Assembly: GCA_964516865.1 (NCBI GenBank)
Contig: CAZEXD010000002.1
Span: 1 to 49,350 of the forward strand
DNA: 49,350 nucleotides
From: CAZEXD01 sp964516865
Lineage (GTDB): Bacteria > Patescibacteriota > Minisyncoccia > Minisyncoccales > Staskawiczbacteraceae
Reading direction: 5' to 3'
A program made the translations under genes and the position numbers. The notes under the pieces are model-generated. The model ran no database searches and was not told the origin of the DNA. It saw only the letters and a program-made list of their open reading frames with translations. Within the stretch, counting starts at the first letter, position 1. Each line of letters opens with the position of its first letter. Below are positions 32,403-41,600 of the stretch, piece after piece.

Positions 32403-34907
32403 ATGGAAGAAAAAATTAAAATTATTGGCGCTCGAACGCACAATTTAAAAAATATTAATTTGGAATTGCCAAAAAATCAATTGATTGTATTTACCGGCCT
32501 TTCCGGCAGCGGCAAATCGTCGTTGGCTTTTGATACTCTTTTTGCCGAAGGTCAAAGGCGATATATTGAATCGCTTTCTCCTTATGCGCGGCAATTCTTG
32601 GGTCAAATGGAAAAACCAGATATTGACGACATCGAGGGGTTATCGCCCGCCATTGCCATCAATCAAAAAGCCCTTTCTCATAATCCTCGCTCTATTGTCG
32701 CGACCCTCACAGAAATTTATGATTATTTGCGCGTCCTTTTCGCCAGAATTGGTAAACCCTATTGTCCCCTTTGCGGCAATCCTATTGAAAAACTGTCACC
32801 AGATGAAATTTTTAATTTGATTTTAGAAAAAGCTAAAGAACTGAAACTTGATTTTGTCACTGTTCTCTCGCCGGTTGTCTACGGCCGGAAAGGCGAATAT
32901 TATCAATTGCTCTATGATTATTTAAACAAGGGGTTTTCCGAAGCCGTTATTGATGGCAAACTTCATTCGCTCCATGATAAAATCATTCTTTCCCGTTATA
33001 AAATTCATACCATTGAAATTGTTATTGACCGCGTCCCCATTAAGGATTCGGCGCGCCTGTTTGAAGCAATTGAACTATCTTTGGAATACAGCAATGGTTT
33101 AATTAATGTTAGTTATCCCCGTAAACCAGAATTAACCATTCTTTATTCCTCGCGTTTTAGTTGCCCTAAAGATGGTTTTTCTTTTCCGGAAATTGAACCG
33201 CGCCTTTTTTCTTTCAATAGCCCTTATGGCGCTTGCCCCATTTGTCATGGTTTAGGCAAAGAAGATGTTTTTTTGAATACCATTTGTTCTAATTGCCAAG
33301 GAAAACGTTTAAGAAACGAGGTGCTTTCTATTAAAATTGCGAATAAAAACATTTGGGAAATAATTAGTTTAACCATTGAGAATGCTTATGAATTTTTTTT
33401 GGAATTAGAGGACAAATTAAACCAAAAACAAAAATTGATTGCCCAAGGATTAATTAAAGAAATTTTAAATCGTTTAGAATTTCTTTTAGAGGTGGGTTTA
33501 GATTACATTGCTTTAAACCGAGAAGCCGAAACGCTTTCGGGGGGCGAAGCCCAAAGAATTCGTTTGGCTTCGCAACTTGGTTCTAAACTTTCCAACACTT
33601 TATATGTTTTAGACGAACCGACTATCGGGCTTCATGAACGCGACACTGATAAACTTTTGAATACTTTAAAAAAATTAAAAGCGCTTAATAATACAATTGT
33701 GGTAGTGGAACATGACGAAAAAACAATTTTTGAATCAGATTACCTGGTTGACTTAGGTCCCGCTGCCGGAGTTAATGGCGGCAAAATAGTAGTGGCGGGA
33801 GAAACAAAAAAATTAATCAATGATAAGAAAAATAAATCATTAACTTTGGAGTATTTGCGGCATGAGCGCAAAATTCCAACTCACCATCGCCGCACCAATT
33901 TTACTGAAAGCATTAAAATTATTGGCGCTCGCTTAAACAATTTAAAAAATATCAACGGCGAAATTCCCTTACGAAAATTAATTGCTATTACAGGTGTTTC
34001 CGGCAGTGGCAAATCATCATTAATGGAAGTAATTCTAAAAAGCGTCAATCATAGTTTGGGAAAATTTACCGAACCAATGGAATATGCTTCAAAGATTTTG
34101 GGCACCGAATATGTTCGCCGCGTTGTTGAAATTGACCAAAGCCCCATTGGCCGCACCCCCCGCTCTAATCCTGCTACTTATACCGGTGTCTTTTCTCCGA
34201 TTCGCGATTTCTTCGCCTCTTTAGAAGATGCGCGCAGCCGCGGTTATACAAAAAGCCGATTTTCTTTTAATGTTAAAGGAGGCAGATGCGAGGCCTGCGA
34301 GGGTGCTGGTTATAAACTTGTTGAAATGCATTTTCTCCCACCCATTCTCGTTCAATGCGAGGTTTGCAAAGGAAAACGTTTTAATCGCGAAACCTTAGCG
34401 ATAAAATACGAAAAGAAAAACATTGCCGATGTTTTGGCTTTAACGGTTGATGAAGCATTAGAATTCTTTAAGGACATTTATCCGGTTGCCGAAAAATTAA
34501 AAATTTTAAAAAATATTGGTTTAGGATATATTCAATTGGGCCAAAGCGCCACTACTCTATCGGGTGGCGAAGCGCAAAGAATTAAACTCGCCAAAGAATT
34601 ATCCCAAACCGCCACCAAAACAATTTATCTTTTAGACGAACCAACGGTGGGTTTACATTATTACGACATCGAACTCTTATTAAAGATTTTGCAACAATTA
34701 GTTGAAAGAGGAAATACTGTCATTGTGGTTGAACACAATTTATATTTTATAAACAATTGCGATTATATAATTGATTTAGGACCGGAGGGTGGTGAAAAAG
34801 GCGGAAAAATTGTTGCTACCGGTACCCCTGAAGAAATAACAAGAAACAAAAATTCTTACACCGGCTATTATTTAAAAAAACTTCAGCAATCGCTTAAAAA
34901 ATTATGA
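32403..34907 (+). CDS. uvrA: UvrA excision nuclease damage-recognition ATPase
   Basis: A tandem ABC ATPase of 834 residues, about 100 shorter than E. coli UvrA. The first half has VFTGLSGSGKSSLAFDTLFA, YARQFLGQMEKPDIDDIEGL, the Zn motifs CPLCGNP and CPICHGLGK...CSNCQGKR, and LSGGEAQRIRLASQLGS. The second half has ITGVSGSGKSSLM, GGRCEACEGAGYK...CEVCKGKRFNRETL, QSATTLSGGEAQRIKLAKEL, and YLLDEPTVGLHYYDI. All ATPase motifs are intact; the shortening lies in the connecting and insertion regions. The stop overlaps the uvrC start as ATGA. Confidence 0.96.
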   Translation: MEEKIKIIGARTHNLKNINLELPKNQLIVFTGLSGSGKSSLAFDTLFAEGQRRYIESLSPYARQFLGQMEKPDIDDIEGLSPAIAINQKALSHNPRSIVATLTEIYDYLRVLFARIGKPYCPLCGNPIEKLSPDEIFNLILEKAKELKLDFVTVLSPVVYGRKGEYYQLLYDYLNKGFSEAVIDGKLHSLHDKIILSRYKIHTIEIVIDRVPIKDSARLFEAIELSLEYSNGLINVSYPRKPELTILYSSRFSCPKDGFSFPEIEPRLFSFNSPYGACPICHGLGKEDVFLNTICSNCQGKRLRNEVLSIKIANKNIWEIISLTIENAYEFFLELEDKLNQKQKLIAQGLIKEILNRLEFLLEVGLDYIALNREAETLSGGEAQRIRLASQLGSKLSNTLYVLDEPTIGLHERDTDKLLNTLKKLKALNNTIVVVEHDEKTIFESDYLVDLGPAAGVNGGKIVVAGETKKLINDKKNKSLTLEYLRHERKIPTHHRRTNFTESIKIIGARLNNLKNINGEIPLRKLIAITGVSGSGKSSLMEVILKSVNHSLGKFTEPMEYASKILGTEYVRRVVEIDQSPIGRTPRSNPATYTGVFSPIRDFFASLEDARSRGYTKSRFSFNVKGGRCEACEGAGYKLVEMHFLPPILVQCEVCKGKRFNRETLAIKYEKKNIADVLALTVDEALEFFKDIYPVAEKLKILKNIGLGYIQLGQSATTLSGGEAQRIKLAKELSQTATKTIYLLDEPTVGLHYYDIELLLKILQQLVERGNTVIVVEHNLYFINNCDYIIDLGPEGGEKGGKIVATGTPEEITRNKNSYTGYYLKKLQQSLKKL

Positions 34908-36067
34908 AAAAAGAAATAATTAAAATAATTAAAAAAGCTCCTTCAAAACCTGGTGTTTATCTTTTTAAAGATAAAAATAAAAAGAATATTTATATTGGCC
35001 GGGCGATTAATTTAAAAAACCGCTTAAAAAATTATTTAAACGCAGTTGATCCGCGCATCAAACAAATGACCCAAAAAGCGGCATTTTTACAAATCAAGAC
35101 AACAAAAAATTTATTGGAAGCGATAATTTTAGAAGCCAACCTTATTAAAAAACACGAGCCCTTTTTCAATATAAAAGAAAAAGATAACCGTTCTTTCGTT
35201 TATCTTGTTATTCCCAAAACAAGTTGGACCTGGCCCAAAATTGTTCGCGGCCGCGAGGTTGACAAATATCTTCTCTCAAACGCTTTTGTTTTCGGACCGC
35301 TACAAAGTTATTCATTAGCAAAAAATTTTTTGTTTTTGGTGCGAAAAATTTTCCCTTACGGCAATTGCAAGCCGAATCAGGGTCGACCCTGCTTTCATTT
35401 TCAAATCGGACTTTGTGCTGGAAAGTGTATTGGAAAAATCTCCGAAAGCGACTATCAACGCCTTATTGACGCCTTAATCGATTTTTTAAGCGGAAGGGTG
35501 CGAAAAGCAAAAAATTTCCTGAAAAATTATTACCCGGAAAAATTGGGCTTGGTTAATCAAATTGAAGACGCCACTTTAATTGTTAACGAATTGCCGATTG
35601 CTCCCCTCAAACAAAAAATTGAGGCCTATGATGTCTCACATTTCGCGGGTAAAGAAACAGTTGGTAGTTTAATTGTTTTTGAAAACGGAGATTTTAATCC
35701 CGCCGGTTACAAACGATTTAAAATTAGAAATGCCCTTCGTTTTGATGATTTATCGGCTTTAAGAGAAATGCTGATAAGGCGCTTTAATCATCCCGAGTGG
35801 AAATTGCCTGATTTAATTTTGGTTGATGGCGGAAAAACACAGGTTCAGGTCGCCGAAAAAGTTCTAAACGAGAAAAAAATAAAAATTCCGGTTGTGGGGA
35901 TTGCCAAATTCAACAAGGACAAATTGGTTTTTGGCAAAAATATCAAAAAATCAGTCAAAGAACTTTTGGAAATTTCTTTCAACACTTTAAGAAAAATTCG
36001 CGACGAAACCCACCGCTTCGCCAATGCCTACCGTAAAAAACTAATGCGAATTGAAAAAAAGAGATAA
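34904..36067 (+). CDS. uvrC: UvrC excision nuclease, short form lacking UVR and HhH domains
   Basis: The dual-incision nuclease. The GIY-YIG domain begins KPGVYLFKDKNKKNIYIGRA and makes the 3' cut. The Cys region is CFHFQIGLCAGKCIG. The RNase H-like domain carries EAYDVSHFAGKETVGSLIVF, PDLILVDGGKTQVQVA and IRDETHRFANAYR (Asp, Asp, His), for the 5' cut. Between the Cys region and the RNase H domain the usual UVR domain is missing, and the protein ends without the C-terminal (HhH)2 module. The length is 387 residues against about 600. Confidence 0.93.
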   Translation: MKKEIIKIIKKAPSKPGVYLFKDKNKKNIYIGRAINLKNRLKNYLNAVDPRIKQMTQKAAFLQIKTTKNLLEAIILEANLIKKHEPFFNIKEKDNRSFVYLVIPKTSWTWPKIVRGREVDKYLLSNAFVFGPLQSYSLAKNFLFLVRKIFPYGNCKPNQGRPCFHFQIGLCAGKCIGKISESDYQRLIDALIDFLSGRVRKAKNFLKNYYPEKLGLVNQIEDATLIVNELPIAPLKQKIEAYDVSHFAGKETVGSLIVFENGDFNPAGYKRFKIRNALRFDDLSALREMLIRRFNHPEWKLPDLILVDGGKTQVQVAEKVLNEKKIKIPVVGIAKFNKDKLVFGKNIKKSVKELLEISFNTLRKIRDETHRFANAYRKKLMRIEKKR

Positions 36068-36129
36068 TTTGTCTGTTTTACCTGCTTATCGCTAAAAAAC
36101 TCGCTCGTATTTTCTCGGAGGAGAACTCG

Positions 36130-36504
36130 TTAAGAAATCCACAATCCGTGAATATTGCAATATTCTCTGGCTTTAACTTTTTCTCCTTGAATTTCAAATT
36201 TTACCTCTGGTTTATCTCCGGGTTTTAAAAATTTTCTCAAAGATACCCCGTCGATAATTAATTCTATCCACTCAATATAGTGGTTTTTCTCCATCGGATG
36301 GGGCAGAGATCCGATCTCTACTTTGAATCCACCTTTTATTTTTTCAACTACTGGCACGTGTTTTTCCATTCCTTGGTCTTTATTTTTTTCTGTTAATAAT
36401 TCCATTGGTTTTCCGCAGCACACTAATTCTCCACCGCCGGCATGTAAAACTTCAACAATGTTTCCGCAAATAGAACATTTGAAAATTTGTTTTACTTCAA
36501 TCAT
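36130..36504 (-). CDS. dfx: Desulfoferrodoxin (superoxide reductase)
   Basis: It reduces superoxide to peroxide without making oxygen. The N-terminal desulforedoxin-type iron site is FKCSICGNIVEVL with LVCCGKPM. The C-terminal catalytic iron centre ligands lie in KHVPVVE, PHPMEKNHYIEW and EYCNIHGLW (four His, one Cys). The length of 124 residues is standard. It is last in the fur / NrdD-tail / rubrerythrin / desulfoferrodoxin series on the minus strand. Confidence 0.95.
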   Translation of the reverse strand: MIEVKQIFKCSICGNIVEVLHAGGGELVCCGKPMELLTEKNKDQGMEKHVPVVEKIKGGFKVEIGSLPHPMEKNHYIEWIELIIDGVSLRKFLKPGDKPEVKFEIQGEKVKAREYCNIHGLWIS

Positions 36505-36589
36505 TTTTGAATATTAAATAAATAACTTAAGGTTTACGACCTTTCAATTTTAAGTTTTGAGATTTGACTTTTGACTTTTGAGTTTTGAG

Positions 36590-37153
36590 TTAGTATTGGC
36601 ACCTCACCTCAAAATAACTCTGAGGATGTCTGCAATTTGGGCATTCTTTTGGAGGTTCTATTCCCCAATGAACATAGCCACAATTTCGACAAACCCACAT
36701 TACCTTTTCTTTCTTTTTGAAAATCTCTCCTCTCTCCAAATCATTTAATAATTTTTGGTATCTCTTCTCGTGCTGTTCTTCTACTTCAGCCACTTCCTTG
36801 AAGAACTTTGTCGCGTCCTCAAATCCTTCCTCTTTTGCCACTTTCTCAAACTCCGGATACATTTTCGACCACTCATAATGCTCTCCTTCGATTGCCATTT
36901 TCAAATTTTCTTTTGTATCGGCCCATTTGCCCAATAGTTTCCAAATCATTTTGGCATGTTCTAATTCATTTTGAGCCGTCTCTTCAAAAATAGCCGCAAT
37001 TCCCTGATAACCTTGCTCTTTGGCAATTTTAGCAAAATAAGTATATTTATTCCTTGCTTGAGCCTCACCGGCAAACGCTTTCCATAAGTTTTCTTCTGTT
37101 TTTGAACCTTTTTTAACTGGTTTTGGGTTTGAAATAGTAATTGGGTCTTTCAT
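36590..37153 (-). CDS. rbr: Rubrerythrin (peroxidase)
   Basis: It reduces hydrogen peroxide in anaerobes. The ferritin-like diiron domain has ENLWKAFAGEAQARNKYTYF, FEETAQNELEHAKMIWKLLG, EGEHYEWSKMYPEFEKVA and VAEVEEQHEKRYQKLL. The C-terminal rubredoxin domain is WVCRNCGYVHWG...KECPNCRHPQSYFEV. The length of 187 residues is normal. It works after the superoxide reductase, whose product is its substrate, and it receives electrons through rubredoxin-like carriers. Confidence 0.95.
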   Translation of the reverse strand: MKDPITISNPKPVKKGSKTEENLWKAFAGEAQARNKYTYFAKIAKEQGYQGIAAIFEETAQNELEHAKMIWKLLGKWADTKENLKMAIEGEHYEWSKMYPEFEKVAKEEGFEDATKFFKEVAEVEEQHEKRYQKLLNDLERGEIFKKKEKVMWVCRNCGYVHWGIEPPKECPNCRHPQSYFEVRCQY

Positions 37154-37175
37154 GTTTTTGTTATTAATTTTAGTT

Positions 37176-37487
37176 TTAGTCTTTTACTTTTATTTGTTGA
37201 TTTTTATACTCTTTTCGCTCTTCATATTCTCTTTTCTTTCCTAAATTCCATTGCTGAACTGGCCTGAGATAACCAACCACTCTTGAATAAATTTCGCACG
37301 GCTGATAATTTCTTAATTCTTGAGATTTTCCAAAACAATCATTACATTTAAAAATTGTGGTTTTTTTTCCTTCGTTTTCATAAACCAACATTTTCCCGTT
37401 TTTAATCTTTTTGCCTTCAGTCTCTATTTTTATTTTTGTTTGGCAATCATGACAAATTTTATTTTTTGCACTTTTTACAAATTCCAT
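37176..37487 (-). CDS. Zinc-ribbon protein resembling the tail of anaerobic ribonucleotide reductase
   Basis: A 103-residue protein. Cys pairs (CHDCQTK and CNDCFGK) could form a zinc ribbon. It is followed by CEIYSRVVGYLRPVQQWNLG and a Lys/Glu/Arg-rich end. The stretch Y-S-R-V-V-G-Y-x-R-P-V-Q-x-W-N-x-G-K is characteristic of the C-terminal region of NrdD-type reductases. The catalytic barrel and glycyl-radical motif are absent, so it is not a reductase. It overlaps the 3' end of fur by 29 nt. The role is unknown; a Zn- or redox-sensing accessory is possible. Confidence 0.7.
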   Translation of the reverse strand: MEFVKSAKNKICHDCQTKIKIETEGKKIKNGKMLVYENEGKKTTIFKCNDCFGKSQELRNYQPCEIYSRVVGYLRPVQQWNLGKKREYEERKEYKNQQIKVKD

Positions 37488-37836
37488 AAAAAATTATTTG
37501 ATAACTTTTAACTTCCCCGACCTTTGTTTTTTTAGTTTTTAGAATGGGAAGTTTTTTAAAAATATCGAAAATTTTTTTACACTTTTGGCAAATAAAATGA
37601 ATATGATAGCTCGTATCCCCGTCAAAATGACTAACTTCGGTTAAAATTTTTTGAACTTCGCCTTTTTCTTTTAATTGATTCAAAATTCGGTGAACCGTCC
37701 CCAAACTAATCTGGGGCAATTTCTTTTTGACTTCCGAATAAACCTCTTTTGCCGAGGGGTGGGTTTTAACTGATTTTAGATATTCCAAAATAACTTTTTT
37801 TTGGTTTGTTAAGCGTTCTTTCTTATTAGTAATCAT
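37459..37836 (-). CDS. Fur/PerR-family transcription regulator
   Basis: A 125-residue repressor. The N-terminal winged helix is RLTNQKKVILEYLKSVKTHP with SAKEVYSEVKKKLPQISLGT and VHRILNQLKEKGEV. The metal-binding dimerisation domain has FDGDTSYHIHFICQKCKKIF and a C-terminal CKKCKK, giving two C-x-x-C structural zinc pairs. Leading an operon of superoxide reductase and rubrerythrin, it is likely PerR-like (peroxide sensing), but iron sensing cannot be excluded. Confidence 0.9.
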   Translation of the reverse strand: MITNKKERLTNQKKVILEYLKSVKTHPSAKEVYSEVKKKLPQISLGTVHRILNQLKEKGEVQKILTEVSHFDGDTSYHIHFICQKCKKIFDIFKKLPILKTKKTKVGEVKSYQIIFYGICKKCKK

Positions 37837-37846
37837 TCTTAATTAA

Positions 37847-37875
37847 ATTTTATTACCATTAAAGGGAGATGTCAA
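37847..37875 (-). promoter_or_regulatory. Near-leaderless promoter of the fur oxidative-stress operon
   Basis: On the minus strand TTGACA (37875-37870), a 17-nt spacer and TAAAAT (37852-37847). Transcription should start about 37840, only a few bases before the ATG at 37836. The spacer and -10 include TTTAATGGTAATAAA, a weak dyad that could be the operator for the Fur-type repressor. Confidence 0.65.
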
Positions 37876-37917
37876 GTAGAAATTATTAACAGCCCCGCTT
37901 TACTTAAGGCATTCTGG

Positions 37918-38104
37918 CTGGGATTCGACTTTTGACACTCTCATATTCTCAAGAATATTGGAATGTTTTATTTATTGCTCATTGATTTATGCAATACGCT
38001 ATCAAATAGAAAATAGAGTTGACCTCATTTTTTCCTACCGGGTTCGACTTTTCGCCTGTTAACGACATTCTCACATTCTGCAGAATGTGAGAATGTTTGT
38101 TTTT
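37918..38104. repeat. Two related palindrome-bearing intergenic repeats
   Basis: Copy A (about 37918-37973) has ATTCGACTTTT, then ATATTCT/AGAATAT (37943-37949/37952-37958), then GGAATGTTTT. Copy B (about 38040-38104) has GTTCGACTTTT, then a perfect 32-bp palindrome (38065-38096, centre CTGCAG), then TTGTTTTT. The shared order suggests a repeat family. They lie between the R-M locus and the fur operon, and the roughly 280-base gap holds no gene. Confidence 0.65.
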
Positions 38105-38114
38105 AATTCCTCAA

Positions 38115-38561
38115 TTAATTTTTCAACTTTTTGTTTTGAATTTTTTTAAAATCTTTCGGCGAATATTTTTTTACCCTTCCTTTATCATCAATAGAAAAAA
38201 TAAATAAACATAATTGTTTTGCCGCTTGCACAGGGATTCTACGTAAGGCCTTTTCGGCGCTTACTTTTGGCAAACCAAGTCCGTATTCGTATGCATAAGG
38301 AGCAATAACTCTCATTCGAGTAATCAATTGACCAAGGGCATACAACCACACAGTTTCATTTACCGCTCTTGCCGACTTCGCATAAGATTTTCCTTTACAT
38401 TCTATTAAAAACCTTCTTGCCTCTCTTTTGTTTTTAATATCTTTTAATACTAAATCGCAACCTTTCTCATATAATTCTTTTTGAGATGCAACTTTCCACT
38501 GCGGTGCGAGATATTTTTTTATTCTTTCAATTACAAATTTTTCAGTTATTTTTGAAGACAT
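38115..38561 (-). CDS. PD-(D/E)XK nuclease-like protein downstream of hsdR
   Basis: A 148-residue protein. The N-terminal half has FVIERIKKYLAPQWKVA, then GCDLVLKD and RRFLIECKGKS, matching the D...(E)-x-K core of restriction-endonuclease-like folds. The rest is helical (NETVWLYALGQLITRMRVI). This arrangement also fits non-specific or accessory nuclease-fold proteins. It is the last gene of the type I R-M cluster (103 nt after the hsdR stop), so a defence role is plausible. Confidence 0.55.
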   Translation of the reverse strand: MSSKITEKFVIERIKKYLAPQWKVASQKELYEKGCDLVLKDIKNKREARRFLIECKGKSYAKSARAVNETVWLYALGQLITRMRVIAPYAYEYGLGLPKVSAEKALRRIPVQAAKQLCLFIFSIDDKGRVKKYSPKDFKKIQNKKLKN

Positions 38562-38663
38562 AATTTACAAAATTAAATCTTCCCAATTATTAAAATCATT
38601 ATTTTTAAGATCCTTACTCGTTTTATCAAAATACACCCAGCGCCTGCGATAATTTTGACTTTA

Positions 38664-41600
38664 TCAGTTAATAGAAAACGCTGGGGTATGAATATAATCT
38701 CTATACAACATAAATGCTTGCTGATAAATTAAATTTGTTATTTCTTCTGTTTCTTCTGGTTTAAAATCATTTCGTAAAAGTAAAAATCGGACATTATCTC
38801 TTATTCTTGCTTTAACAATTTCGCTATTGGTCCAATCAATAGTTAAATCTCTTCTTATCATTCTAACCAACTCCTTAACTAATTCTTTTATTTTTTCATC
38901 TTGCTTAATCATTTTTTTACTGGCGATTGCATCATAAAAAGCTAATTCTTCTTCACTCAAACCAGTTTCGCGCGCTTCTTTATCCGCTTTTTTAATTTCT
39001 TGCGCAAGTTCAATTAATTTCTCTATTACTTTAGAAGCATTAATAACTCTATTTTCATATTCTTCAATAATTTTTTCTAATAGTTCCGACAAAGAATAAT
39101 AACGAATCTTATTTTTCTTTATTCTTAATCCAATTTCATCTTCTAATAATTTTCTTAAAATTTCTATTGTTAAATTTTTATATTTTAGTTTCTTTGCTTC
39201 TTCTAAAAAATTTTCATCTAAAACAGAAATGTTTATTTTCTCCTTTCCTTTCATCGCAAAAATATCTATTATACCCTCAGCAGCAATGCTTTTTGATAAT
39301 AATTCTTTTACTGTTGAGTCAAAATCAAAACTAATTTCAGAGATCTCTTTTTTTGTTGTCGTTTGCTTAATTAAAGCCGACCTTAACGCCTTAAAGAAAT
39401 CTACATCATTTTTTATTTCATAAGCTTCTTTATGAGGCATTACAAAAGCGTATAATTTAATTAACGCCAATGATTCTTTTAAAAATCGCTCTTTTTTATT
39501 ATCATCTAAAGTTTCATCTTCTGGATTAGTTATAATTGTATTGATTGCTTGTTGAAATAATTGAGATAATTTTTCGCCTTCTAAATATTTCCATTTAGAA
39601 TATTCAACACCGCTTAACATTGATTTAACCACATCATACTTTTCAAGCATTTTATTAACAATCTCATCAATAGAAATCATTGTTTCATTTCTTGTCGGCT
39701 CATCATAAATACTCAAAGCCTTTTTCAAATCATCGGCAATACCAATATAATCAACAATTAATCCTCCCTCCTTGTCTTTAAAAACTCTGTTGACTCTTGC
39801 AATTGCCTGCATCAAACCATGATTTTTTAATGGCTTATCAAAATACATCGTTGTAAGGCAAGGCACATCAAAACCAGTCAGCCACATATCGCAAACAACA
39901 ACCATTTTTAATGGATCTTGAGGATTTTTAAATCTTTTTTCTAATTCGCTTGCCTTTATTTCTTCTTGAATTTCATTTTTAAATTCATTTGGATTAGAAA
40001 TAACAACTGCCACTTCCGGCGCATTTGGCAATTCTTTTATTAATTTATACATTTCAACTGCCACCCTGCGACTAATAGTCACTACCATTGCTTTTCCTTC
40101 TAATCCACGACTATTAAAATGATTAACAATATCGTCGGCAATTTGTTTTAATCTATCTGGCACACTGACTGCCTGCTCCAATCGCGCAAACTTTTTCTTT
40201 AACGATTCTTTAACTTCAATATCGCGCACCTCTTGCGTTAACTTCTCAAATTCATCGTCTATAAAATAATTTGTTAAATGAAGTGGAACTAAACGACTTT
40301 CATAATAAATTGGCACAGTAGCGCCATCTTCAACTGAGCGGCTCATTGGATATTTATCAATATAATCTCCAAAAACTAAACGCGTGTTCCGATTTTCTGC
40401 ATCAATCGGTGTTGCAGTAATTCCCATAAAAGAAGCGTTTGGCATAGCTTTTCTTGCTCTGGCTGCTAATTCCGCATATTCTGAACGATGCGCCTCATCA
40501 GCAATAACAATTATATTTTCTTTTTCTGATAAAATCCCGAAATTCTCGCCAAATTTTTGAATAGTGGTAAATATCAATTCTGCGCCCGCTGTTTTTAATT
40601 TTGCTTCTAAATCTTTAATGGTTTCTGCTTGTTTTGCTAAGGCAGAATAGCCTGTTCTTAAAAATGTTTTATAAAATTGATTATCTAAATCATTTCTATC
40701 AGTTAAAAATACAAAAGTTGGACTTTGAAGTTCTTTTAATTCTTTAGCTTTATTAACATAAAAAACCATTGATAAAGTTTTACCACTGCCTTGTGTATGC
40801 CATAATACGCCAATCTTACGATTGACATATCCCTCATCATATCCTCTCCCAGTGGGAGAGGTATATTGCGCTATATCCTGCAGCACACCATCTAAATCTT
40901 CAAATATTCTTTGATTTGAAAAGCGCAAAATATTATTTCCAAGAGATTTTAAATATGCCTCTCTTTTAGAATCTTTTTTAGATTGTTCTTCCGTATTATG
41001 AATTTCTCCATCAATCTCAATAATAAGCTTAAGTTCTGGACAATAAAAATCTACTATATAATCTCCAATTTGATGTTGTCTTCTAAATTTAAGATTCAAA
41101 AATTGCCTATTTCTTAAAATTTCCCACAAAATTTCTTCTGCTTTCGTTTGATTTTTTCTCAATTCCCGAGCCTTACTAATAAGACCTGAAAATTCAAAAT
41201 TTCCTCGATAGTTCTTCTCCCTCTGGGAGAAGTTAGATGAGGGAAGCTGTCCAGAAGCCCGAAGGGTTTCTCGGATAGCTTTATTTACTCCAAAATATTG
41301 ATGATACAAACAAATTTTCTTTGTAAATTTTGAAACATCTTTTTCACTATCTGCCTCAAAAATAATAAAGTTTTTAATAATATCTAAAATACGCGATTTT
41401 TGAAAAATGCCTTTAACTAAAACTTCTAATTCTGAAACTCCTTTTAATTTTTCATCTGAGTCTTCAATCCCTCGCCATTTTTTAAACCATTCCCATGAAG
41501 CAGAAATTGTCCCATATTTTGCCTCAACCAAATCAGAAATTGCTAAAATTTGATTATATTTAAAAATTTCTGGAATGTCTTTTTTATAATCCTGCAATTG

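Noticed and set aside
37176..37487. Anaerobic ribonucleotide reductase gene
   Set aside because: Only about 30 residues resemble the NrdD C-terminal region; the catalytic barrel and the glycyl-radical motif are missing.
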